From Echinarachnius parma (taxonomy: Eukaryota > Echinodermata > Echinoidea > Clypeasteroida > Echinarachniidae), in the NCBI GenBank assembly GCA_037951105.1, contig JBAMJV010003055.1, positions 62,001 to 126,000 of the forward strand: 64,000 nt of DNA. The letters run 5' to 3'. Position 1 is the stretch's first letter. Every line of letters starts with the position of its first letter. Shown here piece by piece: positions 1 through 11,314 of the stretch. The position numbers and the translations under genes were made by a program. The notes beneath the pieces were generated by a model. The model did not search any database, was not told the DNA's origin, and saw only the letters and a list, made by a program, of their open reading frames with translations.

Positions 1-683
1 AACAACAAATGGTCTCTCAATCAAGCATTTCTTTTTCTGTTGTGTGAACTTTAGAAATATAGCAAGCTGTGTGAATGATTACTGAAATGTTGTCATCTAT
101 CAAATCTCGATGTTCTTTTAAAAATAGGTTGAACGTCTCTCCTTTATTATTGCCCAAAACATGAATCATTATAGAATGATGTTGACACTTTGTACAAAGC
201 CATGCTTGACATTGCATACCATGCATTGTACGTTGCAGGCACATATTGTACAATGTACAATGCGGATGTCAGTTTTTCACATACAAATTACAACATTTGA
301 TAGTATAAATACAAGGGCAGAGAGCAAATATCAATCTTCATTTTAAACTCACGTAAACCATATTCTTAAGCCGGTCTCCAACAAGTAGACTTTTGCTTCC
401 TATCTTTTCTAGCATTGCAACAAAAAAAGTTGCTTAAGTTAAATGTGTGAGGTGAATAAAACCGTTTCAAAGGCCGAGACTGCGGTTTCAAAGTATTGAG
501 CGTGTTTTAAATTGTGGATGCGCACACAAGACTTGTTTTTTTTATGATAGTCAGTTTTTACATTTTTCTATGCAACTTATAATCAAATGCTAAACTTGAA
601 GTTAGATATTCCGGTATACATACACAATGCATTTTAGTGTAGAACATTGAAGAATAGATTTTAACAAAAGTGACCAGGAACAC

Positions 684-714
<31 letters not shown>

Positions 715-977
715 ACTTCCACCTTAGCAATGGCCACTCCATACATTGGTTGTCAAAATAATGATATATCTGGGAATGTGACCCAAGATGTGCATGCATG
801 ATAGCAACATCATTTGACTGTCAGTCTTGTCAGATTCATGAACTCTTGGAATGTGCCACCAGATGACCTTTGACCCGCTGTGTCAAACTTCCTGCAGAGG
901 TATCTAGGTCACCGGGAGGGCACCTCCCTAGAGTGGCAATAAATGTTTAATGTGGTGTTCATTCAGAACTGTAAAAC

Positions 978-1445
978 AAGCCTCCACACTAACTTTGTTT
1001 GTCTGCACTGGCCCATTTAGGCAAGTAAAATCATAAATGTTAAAATTGTACTTGCCCTGACAGAAAGTTTACTTGCCCCCATAGTGTGGTAGATGAGATT
1101 AACACGTAATTAGATATTATTTTTTTCTCTCATAGTTTAACAATTATTTAGTTGCCCAATCAGGCAATCAAACTAGACCATTTACGACATTTTACTTGCC
1201 CGACATACATTTTTACTTGCCCAGGGCAACAGGGCAAGTGCTAGCCAGGGTAGGAAATATATGGGGGCTGAGGGCGACTTTGCCCCCTAATTTTCAAAAT
1301 AGCCCCCTGAAATCAGTAGGTAGCCCCTAAAATTACCATAGGGTATTATGTGAAATATTTTGCGATATCCATCAACTCGAAAAAGTAGCCCCCTAAAATT
1401 AAAAATTAATTCCTGCATTGGTGCTAGCTAGTGTCAAGCCCTAGG
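978..1445 (-). mobile_element. hAT-like MITE family A copy, interrupted by family C
   Basis: Starts AAGCCTCCACACTAAC and ends GTGTCAAGCCCTAGG, flanked by TGTAAAAC and TGTAAAAG (8 bp, one mismatch). Read on the minus strand the family runs CAGGGCTCGACACTAG to TTAGTGTGGAGGCTT. The inside carries many TTGCCC/GGGCAAG motifs in both orientations. Another element (1246-1420) is inserted near its end. Confidence 0.8.
1246..1420 (+). mobile_element. hAT-like MITE family C copy inserted in family A
   Basis: 175 bp from CAGGGTAGGAAAT to ATTCCTGCATTG, bounded by the perfect 8-bp duplication GTGCTAGC (1238-1245, 1421-1428). The body repeats AGCCCCCTAAA-type motifs. Removing the element and one GTGCTAGC restores a normal family A end, so C inserted after A. 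Confidence 0.88.
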
Positions 1446-1475
1446 TGTAAAAGTAGTATGGTACATGGAAAGGAT

Positions 1476-1697
1476 CAGTGAAAAGAAATACACAGGGGCT
1501 CTGGGCGATATAGCCCCCGAAATGCCAAAAAGAGCCCCAGAAAATCGTAAAAGAGCACACGTCAGAAAATCGTAAAAGAGCACACGTCAGTAAATATGCA
1601 TTGAATTTTATGGAGGAAAATGTTTTCTAAAGTTCTATTTGCATACTGAAATGGTTGGAAAGTAGCCCCCATGTATAACATTATATTTTTCCCCCTG
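1476..1697 (+). mobile_element. hAT-like MITE family C copy
   Basis: From CAGTGAAAAGAAATACACAG to TTTTTCCCCCTG, with the perfect 8-bp flanks GAAAGGAT (1468-1475, 1698-1705). It contains a short internal duplication of AATCGTAAAAGAGCACACGT. Confidence 0.82.
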
Positions 1698-2960
1698 GAA
1701 AGGATTGCTCATGAGAATTCTATTCAGTTTCTACAGGGCTCCCAAACTTATAACATGAATATCTCTGAAGTAGATAAACTGACTTTAGCACCCTTCTTGT
1801 TCTCAACTGACAAAATGATGTCGGGTAATTTTTAATAGCTGGTTGACATCACTGTTGATCCATATGACATACTTATGTTTTTAATCTCATACCCCTTTCT
1901 TATCAAGAATAACATCCTGGTATCGAAAATAATTCAAAAACTGCCTAATTTTCGAAGATATAATATCAAACTCACCAAAGTTCAATATTGCCAAATCAAA
2001 GACATATTCTAGTTCCTTTTCAATCGTTTTAATCATTTAAAATAGTAATAAATTGCATACCTCAATGGCTTTGCTATTTAGGTGACAGATTTAACATATA
2101 AACCGAACACAAAAAGTAACTTCACCCCCTAAGCAATTGCCCATAATTTCATAACCGATTATTCTTTCAAGATGTCATCTTACCACAATATTGGCACAGT
2201 TGTTATGTTCGATATGTGGAAAATCAGAGATATTCATTAGTTTATGGCTGAATGAGCACAGATTAAAGACAAAATGGCCCAATTCAAAAGTCACAAGGTA
2301 TTGCGCGTGCCTGTACATTGTTGTGAATACGCAAATGCGGCGGAATGGATTGATCATGGTTTATGAAACAATGCTGTTTGATATTCCATTCATTTTGATT
2401 TTTTGATGGCACATGTGGTAAAATGCATTAATTGCAATTGTAAAACAGTGCATTTTTTAATTTTCCAACTCTCAATAATTTGTAATGATGATAATATTTT
2501 TGCGAATGTTGAAATATGTTTCACAAAGATTCAAAGTTTATGGAAAAGCATAAGTTTCTTTTTAAAATTGTTGAGACAGTTCTTCTGAAAAGGCATAAAG
2601 GTTGATAAAATCAATTAGTTGTGTTATATTATCAAGGAGCCCTATTGATATAATGTTTGGGGAAGTTTGAAATACTTGTATTTTTTTTCCTTTGGAAAGT
2701 CCAACTTAGAATTAAGTTCAACTTTGAATCTTTGTGCAGGCTAAAAAGTGAATTTCAAGCATCGCTGTATACGAAACCAAGATGTGAACGGGCCTGTAGT
2801 GGAACTTTGGAATTTCTCGGGTTGGGTGGGAGCGATAATGAATTAGAGTCTGGGACACTGAGCTTCCTGGTTACACGCTGGGCCCGTTTCATGGGAGACT
2901 GGCAATTACTGCAACGATTTGTGGGTGTGAGTTGGATTTTAACCCATTCCAGACAATTTA

Positions 2961-3169
2961 CAGTCAAACCTGTGTATAGTGACCACCGAAGGGAAGTAAG
3001 AAAAGTGGACACTGTAGACAGGTGACTTTTATAGATAGGTTCATTCCATTGTTTTTCTCTGCAGGGGATTATGTTTAGTGGCCACTATAGGCAGGTTGGC
3101 TGCTATAGACAGGTGGCCACTAAGACAGGTGGCCACTAAGACAGGTGGCCACTAAGACAGGTTTGACTG
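2961..3169. mobile_element. TA-target MITE (CAGTCAAACCTG family)
   Basis: CAGTCAAACCTGTGTATAGTG to CAGGTTTGACTG, with TA on both sides. Inside are repeats of GGTGGCCACTAAGACA near the right end. TA targets and this terminus point to the Tc1/mariner/pogo group. It overlaps two open frames at 2657-3025 that I do not consider genes. Confidence 0.82.
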
Positions 3170-4278
3170 TAGTTGTGTTATAACATGTATTTAACTTAGT
3201 CCCTATCCCCAAATATGTTTGGTACCAGTCCTAAAGGCTAAATGTGATAAACAAACTAGGAAATGAATGGTAGTTTTCTGGGACAGAATCATATTCACAA
3301 ATGATGAACATACGCAGATTTAAACTATATTTATGGGCAGAATAAAAAATTCCAAGTAGGTATTGATAAATAATCAAAATGTTTTACATCTAAGTGGATA
3401 TAGGTAACTAGTAATTATTATTAATGATCTCACTGATGATGGCCACAACCTGCTGGTTCATACATACATTTGTACATTATGTAATATTAATTGAAAACAT
3501 TGAGAAAATAGCCCTATTACAAACAAATTCAAACTCACCACAAAATGCAAGAAAATATTTAAAAGAGATCTATGTCTCAGACATATCAACGAGCATGCTA
3601 CAACATTTATGCCTAAACATACCACATTTAATGGTTATGTTCATGTTTTAGAAAAATTTTGCATATCTTGTTTGTATTACATTACACTAAAGGGTTCAGT
3701 TCGGATAGCTTGTATTTTCTCTCTTTGTAAAATGAGTGAAACATACTGTAATATTGTAAATAAAATCTCCCGACAGCACAGCTCCATAATTTCTGAAGTG
3801 CAAAGTTTCAGATTCATACCAAGGACAAATCGACAGCTTCTAGATTGCCTGGAGCGACTTTAAAAAAATGAGTTGCTATCAGGCAGCCAAATAATATAAT
3901 TGCCAAATTCATATTAATAGTTTCCCCCAAATAATGGAATTGCCTGAAGCCATATTTTGAGTTTGTCCATGTGTCCCCCAGATGTAGAACTGCATTTCTA
4001 TGGATGTGGTAGCAGGCCCGAACAAACTATGTCATTCCAGATTTTCTAAACCACATTTGCAAGAACCAATCTTGAATTTCATGAGTCTCATAGCTATTAT
4101 TGTGGTATATCGATTTCATATAGAACCATATTACGCTTAAAGTGGTCCATTAGCTTTGTCAAATTCAACTAAAATCACTTTTGAGTTTTCACATTTCTCT
4201 TGTACCTTGCTGTTTGGCTTATAGTAACCGATGAATGAAACTGGCTTTGATTTTTTTAATATCTCACTAATTCGTATG

Positions 4279-4621
4279 CAGGGATCAACACTCGCACTGT
4301 CGTGCTGGCACGGGGCTAGTGAAATTGCTCTTCGGGCCAGCAAAAATGTATAAAAGTCATATTTTGGTAGCCCGATCGGGCCAGCAGATTTTCAACCCGA
4401 CTTTGACAAAATTAGAAAAATCTTGTTTTCTTCCATGTTATGCTTCATCTATAATCACAGGTTTGATCAGGAAAGAGTGATATTTTAAATAGTAAAACTT
4501 TTACTCATGAAATACTATTTTCAGGCCAGTAAAGTTTTCTTTTGGGCCACCAGAAGAGGGGAAGAAATTATTTCACTGGCCCGACCGGGCCACTGACAAA
4601 AAAGTTAAGTGTGGAGCCCTG
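4279..4621 (+). mobile_element. hAT-like MITE family B copy
   Basis: CAGGGATCAACACTCGCAC to AGTGTGGAGCCCTG, about 343 bp. The body has many GGCCAG/CTGGCC and CCCGATCGGGCCAG motifs in both orientations. Family B shares its terminal sequence with family A but not its middle. The copy lies in the netrin intron after exon 4. Confidence 0.75.
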
Positions 4622-4972
4622 TCTTATGATTCTTTGGAGTGAATGAAATTGAAAAGCGTTCCAGGATTGCTTTTGGATTGTATTTGAAATCATTGAGCAG
4701 TAGGTGATAAAATCTGTGGAAAAGGGTATATTTTATATAGCCTTGCTTATACTTTAAGTTCAAAATTCAAATTGAATCTTATTGGTTTAGGTCTACTTTT
4801 CTATGTTTTCTTATTCATATGCTCAAAACTGATGAGGAATATAAAATGATGTTGATCTGATATAATGTAGGGTAAAGATTTTCATTATCACTGAATTGTG
4901 CTGTATACATGAATATTTAAATAATCAAATGGTATTTATTAAAACATTGAAGTATTCAAAAAATGGACTTAC

Positions 4973-5148
4973 TCATGCATTGATTAGCGTTCTCTGCAGT
5001 GGCTCTCCTCCACTTCATGTTATTGTACAGGGGCAAGCACTCGCCACAGTCCGGTCCAGCCGTGTTGTGTTCGCACTGACAAACTAAGCGATTGTAGGGG
5101 TCGTTGGGAGCCTCAACGCACCTGCTGGCGTGGCCATTGCACTTACAC
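4973..5148 (-). CDS. NTN1: Netrin exon 4: first laminin-EGF (LE1) repeat
   Basis: 176-nt exon encoding residues 266-324. All eight LE cysteines are present: CKC, SRC, LVC, QC, DC, EC and the final NQC. The motif HNTAGPDC and the segment [12 protein letters not shown] are diagnostic of netrin LE1. The exon starts with G completing Arg266, after acceptor CATCTCAG, and ends one base into a codon before donor GTAAGT. The reading frame stays open a few residues into the intron, so the donor sets the end. The next exon (LE2) is not found between 1 and 4972 and must lie beyond the left edge. Related but decayed pieces of this exon lie just upstream at 5219-5552. Confidence 0.93.
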
Positions 5149-5218
5149 CTGAGATGATTAAACAAGTTTGAAAAATATTCACTCAAATAATAATTGGTAA
5201 CGATTTCTAAATTGGCTA

Positions 5219-5552
5219 AGCTGTGTTGTCTTTACACTGACAAACCAAGCGATTGTAAGGTACCTCTCTGGTAGAGCTATAATGCATCATTAAAGTATTA
5301 AATAGTATGACCTTGGGTGATGTTTTGTTTATATAGCTACTTATGACATTATGTTAAGACTGACAAACCAAATAGTGGTAAGAGTCATTGGGGGCCTGAA
5401 CGCAACTGCTAGTGTGGCCTTAATGAACACCAGAGATAATTAAAACAAAGTTAGAAAAGTATGTACACACAAATGATTACAAAATTGGCAACTTTGTACC
5501 ATTGGGCTATAAAGGTTGTGCTGTGTTCGCACTGCCAAACTAAACAATTTTT
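5219..5552 (-). pseudogene. Decayed tandem copies of the netrin LE1 exon region
   Basis: Three stretches upstream of exon 4 resemble it on the same strand. 5219-5262 matches the [10 protein letters not shown]-coding part; 5356-5500 matches from there through the acceptor and about 70 bp of intron at roughly 75-80% by eye; 5518-5552 matches the HNTAG-coding part again. The copies carry base changes and gaps that remove the cysteine pattern and alter the acceptor, so they cannot serve as LE exons. They imply past tandem duplication of the exon. Confidence 0.75.
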
Positions 5553-5866
5553 CTTGTCCGTAATTAATATAGTTGGGTTTACATAACAAATTATGTGTTA
5601 ATCTAAACAAGCGTATCAATGGACAATTCATGGAATTTGCATCAATACACAGTTGTGTCCCATATCCTGCACAAAACCTTCCAAATTCACAACGGATGTC
5701 GGTAAACAATCTACCCTCCGATATTCAATTAATGTGTGTATATAAACAAGTGCATTACAAGTACCCTAATTCACATCAATAATGAAAAACTTGATGTATG
5801 GTGACCAATACATAATGCCATTGTGGGTGTCGATAGACATACCCATGTAGATTTCTTTTTATCAAT

Positions 5867-6161
5867 AGGCCCATTCACACAGGCTTATTTAGTGCGATTT
5901 GAAATGCGATCAGAATTTCAAAATTATTTGCGCCTGTTCACACATGAAAAAATCGCACTAGCTCAGACCGCATGCAGAACCTCATAATGTGAACTGCACG
6001 CGTACAAGCGCTTTGCATGATGGGATATATAATCACAACGGTTCACACTCGCCGCTATTATTTTAGCCATATTTTGTGTCTACATTTTTTATGTCCACAC
6101 AGCAAAACATTTCGAAATTTGGATCTGCATCGCGATTATTTCAGTCTGTGCGAACGGGCCT
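5867..6161. mobile_element. MITE with AGGCCCATTCACAC ends
   Basis: AGGCCCATTCACACAG at the left and the near-inverse CTGTGCGAACGGGCCT at the right. It contains several TGCGATTT/ATCGC motifs and a TTCACAC repeat. The target duplication is uncertain (TA or longer). It lies in netrin intron 3. Confidence 0.7.
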
Positions 6162-6866
6162 AATTACAATAACCCAATTGTTGCATTTACCATTTTCACA
6201 CATTTAAGAAATTATTTACTTTTCTTAGATTTTAATGAGGTTTGTAGCCTAAATCACATCTGTCATTTCAACAGAATTATTCTTTGTTGATGTGTTTTAT
6301 TGGTTTCAAAAACATGTAAAATAAATCAAAATGGCAATCAATTTTTTTCTTTTTTATCATGACAAAAAATGTTTTTTTTAAGGCAATCATTCACCATCTT
6401 CAGCAATTTCACGGTACTAAACATCACAAAAAAGTGTTTAAAAAGGCAATCATTAAACATCTCCAATAGCAGTTTCTTGTACAAATTTATGACCAAGGCC
6501 CAACCTCCACACACAGTTCACTGTGGGTGTCGACAAACAAGCCATCTACAATTCATTTGATCACCCACCGATTACATTCATAGAAATTATCAATGGAGAA
6601 CAAATTTGAGATCTTTCCAAAAGTTTTTTTCTTCTCTTTCCATTTTTCCCTCTCTTTGTTGACTTTGACACAGGAGGTGGGTAGGCAACAAAAGGCAGCA
6701 ATGAAAATGGCCAAACAAGTAGACAAGAGTCAATTGCCCCTTTTCATATCATGAGAATGACTTTAACTGTAGACGGCTTTCTCAAATGGTCTGGGATAAC
6801 TCGTCACACTTTCATATCTAATGTAGATGGTGCGGTTCAAAAAGACATCTGAAAATATCTAATCAT

Positions 6867-6923
6867 TAGATCTTTTATAATTTGAGTTGCATTAGCAATG
6901 CAACTCAAATTATAAAAGATCTA
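6867..6923. repeat. Perfect palindrome, 27-bp arms, 3-bp loop
   Basis: TAGATCTTTTATAATTTGAG and TTGCATT are exactly mirrored around AGC. No direct repeats or element termini were seen, so it may be a minimal hairpin or the scar of a larger element. Confidence 0.9.
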
Positions 6924-7856
6924 GTTTGATTTGTAAACAGGTGATGAGTGTGTTAAACTGGCACCTGACCTGACCAATTCTTAAATGTTTAAAATCGTAA
7001 AACTTGGTGACTGTAGTTTAAAAGGGGTACAGTGATATTTGGCATTCGTTTGTTAGTTGTATCTCACAAGTCAAAATAAAGAACATGGCTGATAATAACC
7101 TAGTTTTCAGGCTATTGTTATTCAACTTGATTTCACATTATTCAATTCACAACCATTTTGTATTTGAGTCTATATCTATTTGTGTCTGTGCCTAGTAGTA
7201 TTAGTACTACTTACTATCAACACATATGTGATCCATAGAGTTACAAGTAAAATTTGTATGATCATTTGAAATACCATGTTCACTTGGCAAAACTTATTGA
7301 AACAGTCTTGATGCTAAGTTAAATCTATGTGAGTGGGATGGGTATGTAGCATAATGCTCAAAGTTTCTCAGCACCAAAAATGTATTCTTCTTTATAATAT
7401 AAAGTTCTTTTAGTACCTAATAATTACAGCGAGATTATGACAGTTATGCCCCATTAGTTAGTATTATGTGCTCAATAGAAACTTCAACAAAGTAATTTGT
7501 TTACCACCTCCCACCCATAGATTAACAAGAAAAATGCAAAAAATGTAGCTGTCACGGTTAATTAACTCTTGAATATTTGCCAATAAATATACAGTAGGTA
7601 TTCTTCATGTAACTGATTGTGATTCAACAGACAATATTGACAGCAAACAGCACAAAGTGTTACAAGTAAAATGGTGTGTAATACACTGTGAAATGTTACA
7701 AGCAATGTATAAACATTTCATTTGAAATCCTTTGAAATTGTCTACAGCTAGCACTGAATACAGTAGATGTCATTATATGAGGAGTTTAAATGTCATTTCC
7801 AACATTGTACAAAATATGCTATCATCATATCGCACAACATGCATTACTCTTGAAAT

Positions 7857-8918
7857 TAAGCCTGAGTCATGTCGGAATTTTTTTGTTCCGGAATTCGCCA
7901 GTGTTGTGCCGGTCGGAATCCGGTATTCCGATAAAAAAACAACCTGCCAATGAATGATACAGAACGAACACGCACTATAAGGTCTGCCATAGCTTCGGCA
8001 GCGCAGGCAGGCCCCGCGCTGCGAGACAGGCCAACTCAACTGCCTCGCGGAAAATTTTGTAGTAGAAAACTATCAGAAGAAAACAAATGACAAAAAAGTA
8101 CAAGAAAGACGATGTTGAATGAAACTTACAACGACAAGAAATCCGCTGCGTTTATATGAAAGCCGATCTAGACTAGTAGGCTACTAGTAGCTACCCGGCC
8201 CGGCGCGCCCCGCACAGTCATGCGCTATGCAGCTGCTACCATAGCGCTCAGCTCGAGCTGCACATAAAAATGTACTGTTAGATCAAACGATAATTCTCAA
8301 TTAAACATTGACATCCAGTCCGCCCTCTTTCGGTTACTAATGCTCGATACAACCCGCCATATCACTCGTATACTTTGCGTGCAGGTTACGGGTCTATTTT
8401 CTTACGCAAGAATCCATCCGCCGGGAATTGGGGAAGTCCCGGCGGATGGATTCTTGCATAAGAAAATAGACCCGTAACCTGCACGCAAAGTATACGAGTG
8501 ATATGGCGGGTTGTATCGAGCATTAGTAACCGAAAGAGGGCGGACTGGATGTCAACGTTTAATTGAGAATCGTTAACAGGTACATGTGTGCAGCTCGAGC
8601 TGAGCGCTATGGTAGCAGCTGCATTATAGCGCATGACTGTGCGGGGCGCGCCGGGCCGGGTAGTAGCTACTAGTACTAGTCTAGATCGGCTTTCATAATA
8701 AACGCAGCGGATTTCTTGTCGTTGTAAGTTGCATTCGACATCGTCTTTCTTGTACTTTTTTGTCATTTGTTTTCTTCTGATAGTTTTCTACTACAAATAT
8801 ATAAGATATTCTTTATGTATTACATTGTTTCATCGGAATACCGGAATGGAGAAAACAAAACCGGAACACGCACACACCGGACGGATTCCGGTCTTCCGAC
8901 CGTTCCGACCCAGGCTTA
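7857..8918. mobile_element. 1.06-kb hAT-like element with a giant internal palindrome
   Basis: Terminal TAAGCCTGAGTC and its inverse GACCCAGGCTTA are flanked by the 8-bp direct repeat CTTGAAAT (7849-7856 and 8919-8926). Subterminal sequence is rich in GGAATACCGGAAT-type motifs on both ends. The core (about 8055-8797) is a near-perfect inverted repeat with arms of about 370 bp around a few bases at about 8430. It has no protein evidence. The 8-bp target size fits hAT, with P or Merlin as less likely options. Confidence 0.85.
8055..8797. repeat. Near-perfect 370-bp inverted repeat
   Basis: The left arm begins TTGTAGTAGAAAACTATCAG and the right arm ends with its inverse. CAGTCATGCGCTATGCAGCT on the left mirrors the matching piece near 8620 with a few differences, and the two arms meet at CCGCCGGGAATTGGGG. 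It is GC-rich relative to its surroundings and forms the inside of the 7857-8918 element. Confidence 0.9.
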
Positions 8919-9017
8919 CTTGAAATGTATATAATCTCTGTACTTTTTGAGATATGATTAGAAGTATCACACAAGTAAATTCTTATTATTTCCATTATTC
9001 AGCAGATTTAATTGCAT

Positions 9018-9018
<1 letters not shown>

Positions 9019-9051
<33 letters not shown>

Positions 9052-9097
9052 CCACCATCACCATCATCACCATCATCATCATCACTATCATCATCAT
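9019..9097. repeat. (CAT/CAC)n microsatellite
   Basis: About 26 trinucleotides of CAT with CAC variants directly before the SINE. It creates a poly-His frame that is not a gene. Confidence 0.95.
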
Positions 9098-9450
9098 GGA
9101 TGTGGTGTGGCAAGATTGGTAGAGCGCGCGCTTTCCAATCATGAGATCCCGAGTTCGAACCCTGCCCACCGCGTTTGTCCTTCAGCAAGACAATTTATCC
9201 ACTATTGCTGCTCTCTACCCAGGTGTATAAATGGGGACCGGTAGGAGGTGAAAGCCTTTATGTGAACGATCTTCTTGAGCCCACTGAGCGCTTGGAAGGA
9301 ATACTCCCCAGGGAGTGGAGATGGTGCACACAATGTGTGCTGGTTCGCATCGTATCCTATGACCGGGGTAGTAATAAAATTGTAAAGCGCTTAGAGATGA
9401 TTATCAATCGTGATAAGCGCTATATAAAAATTGGAAAATAATAATAATCT
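9098..9450 (+). mobile_element. tRNA-derived SINE, apparently full length
   Basis: The tRNA-like head has an A box (TTGGTAGAGCGCGC) and a B box (GAGTTCGAACCCTG). It is followed by a body with CTCTACCCAGGTGTATAAAT, AAGCGCTATATAAAAA and an AATAATAAT tail. RNA polymerase III transcription and LINE-driven copying are expected for such elements. A CAT-repeat tract precedes it and netrin exon 3 follows within 11 bp. Confidence 0.85.
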
Positions 9451-9460
9451 TCCCACTTAC

Positions 9461-9591
9461 CTTCCTCCGATTGAGAAGTCTGTGATAGCGTAGAAGTACG
9501 AGCGAAGGACGTTTGGAACTCTGAACACTTCATCTCCAAATGTATTTAACCTCGTTAGCATAACAAGAATGTCTGTTGCTGTTACCCAATC
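9461..9591 (-). CDS. NTN1: Netrin exon 3: end of laminin N-terminal domain
   Basis: A 131-nt exon that is easily missed because it is short. It begins on a codon boundary with [10 protein letters not shown], continues [11 protein letters not shown] and ends [13 protein letters not shown] plus two bases (AG) of an arginine codon. Vertebrate netrins read [19 protein letters not shown] and SYFYAVSDLQVGGR in the same order. The acceptor is CTACCAG and the donor is GTAAGT. The first base of exon 4 (G) completes AGG, giving the GGRCKC junction that links the domain to the first LE repeat. A tRNA-derived SINE ends only about 10 bp beyond the donor side. Confidence 0.92.
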
Positions 9592-11314
9592 CTGGTAGGA
9601 AAAAAAGTTAAGATTTAATTTTCAATTAAATTGAATTGAATTAAAAAGCTTTAAACATAGAGAGTATGGAACCTACACATAGGTATAATGTATATACTTA
9701 ACATTGTTGTTAGGTACCTGATCATATTCAAAGGGTAATGCCAGACCATACATAATACATTAAGTGTACAGTGTACACAATCTTAACTCCCTGTGGAGCA
9801 TTGCCTTTCAAATTCATGCAAATTGAGCAGCTCAGTCAGACACAAGATAATAATGCACTCTGGAACCAGAGAGGGCCTTTTCATAGTCGAAAATCTGAGA
9901 TTTAAAGACCAATTTTGTTTTCACAAGGAACATTTCTATCTACTTGTTTAAAAGGTCCCTGACACAATCTCGATTCAGATGTCAAGCTGGATACACAAAT
10001 AAACCGCCCACATTTTGCAGCCTCCTGATATCGTATATCTCAAATACATGTGTTCTTGAATTTCTTCTTCTATTATTACATGAACTTCACCTTTTTCATA
10101 TCCAAACTAAAGAAATTTACAACAGATTTGTCTAAACAAATTTCTGTGGCCCCTGTTTTCCCCTCTGCTATGTATAGTTTAAACCAGTCAGGATTGGTCT
10201 TGTATGGAGGCGTATTGTCATACTAAATTTAAATAGCCTTACATGGGTTCCCAAAGTAATATTTGAGACTTCAATCATGTACCATTTTCATTGTAATGAT
10301 ATGTAAGTTTTCATTGAATGATATGTAAGTTTTCATTGAATGATATGTAAGTTTTTCATAGAAAAGGATTAATTACCTAGTGAAAACAGAGAAAATATAT
10401 GTCTGATTTTATCCCGATAGTTCACGTGAAGTATCCAAATTCGGAAACTATGGACAATTGAGTATCCAAATTCAGATACTCTTGACTACGGTCAAAAGCA
10501 TCTATACTATAGACGCTTTTTAAATTCAATCTTAGATATCTCCATAATTAGGGAGACATTTGAAAAATCAAAACCCATTTCATCCTTTTGTTATCATTTA
10601 AGCTATACAAAAAGGTACAAGAGAAGTGTGAAAGCTCCAAGTGATGTTGGTTAAACTTTGGCAAAGTTAATGGGTCACTTTATAGGGGAGGGAGGCCCGC
10701 TTTCAAGATATAAAGATATTATTCATATCAAACACGTTTTTAATGCAGGGTTCCAACTAGCTAGGGTGTGGTATAACTTGATGGCCCTTCTGGATGCAAG
10801 ACTGGTGACATTATGGGGGTCGAGACTGGTGAGTTATGGGAGTTGTAAACGCCTCGGAGGGTAAGGTCAGACCACATGGCGTGTGGTTGGGCTCCAATCC
10901 AAACACCCTCAGCGTTATATTTTCTGTTTTTAGTTACGCTGGCAAATAAATGGGAAAACATACATATGTACCAGTTTATACCATGTACAAATCGGTGGCA
11001 GAGTCGGCTCAAGTCCAGCGGGCCAGTGGTAGTGCCGAAAACTGGATAAAGTTTGGGTATGGAAAGGCTAAGATTTCAAACAAAGGGGGAACAATATTTT
11101 TTGCTACAGGTGGGACAGGGGGTTGACCTCTAGGCCACACCCTCCCCCCCCCCCCCCCCCCCCCCCATTCCCTTGGCTACAACATTTGTAGAAATATGAG
11201 TGCAATAAGGGGCAGAATAATAGAAAAATAGAAATATGATATAGAGAGCATTTGCCCTCAAGCTCTCACATTCTGTGTTTTTAGTTCTGCTGCTAATGAG
11301 AGGGACCACATATA

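Larger units (their letters stand above)
1..4972 (-). other. Netrin intron after exon 4 (incomplete)
   Basis: Holds a poly-C tract at 683-704, hAT-like elements (978-1697), a TA-target MITE (2961-3169) and a family B MITE (4279-4621). Nothing recognisable was seen in 1-680, 1700-2950 or 3170-4270. A relatively GC-rich patch at 2760-2950 has open frames on both strands but no family resemblance. Confidence 0.75.
5149..9460 (-). other. Netrin intron 3
   Basis: Contains the decayed LE1 copies, the 5867-6161 MITE, the 27-bp-arm palindrome at 6867, the 7857-8918 element, a CAT repeat and a SINE. 6170-6860 and 6930-7850 show no recognisable feature. Confidence 0.85.

Noticed and set aside
2657-3025. 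122-codon frame on the plus strand
   Set aside because: Its end lies in a TA-target MITE and the rest resembles no known protein.
1-4972. Netrin LE2 exon
   Set aside because: I looked for the expected CNCN-LHARRC and HNTAG-type coding stretch on the minus strand and did not find it; it must lie outside the window.
8386-8766. 126-codon frame in the giant palindrome
   Set aside because: Runs through one palindrome arm and has no family resemblance.
9098-9175. Functional tRNA gene
   Set aside because: The A and B boxes are good, but it continues into a SINE body and does not form a convincing cloverleaf.
8954-9244. Poly-histidine protein
   Set aside because: Caused by the CAT microsatellite running into a SINE.
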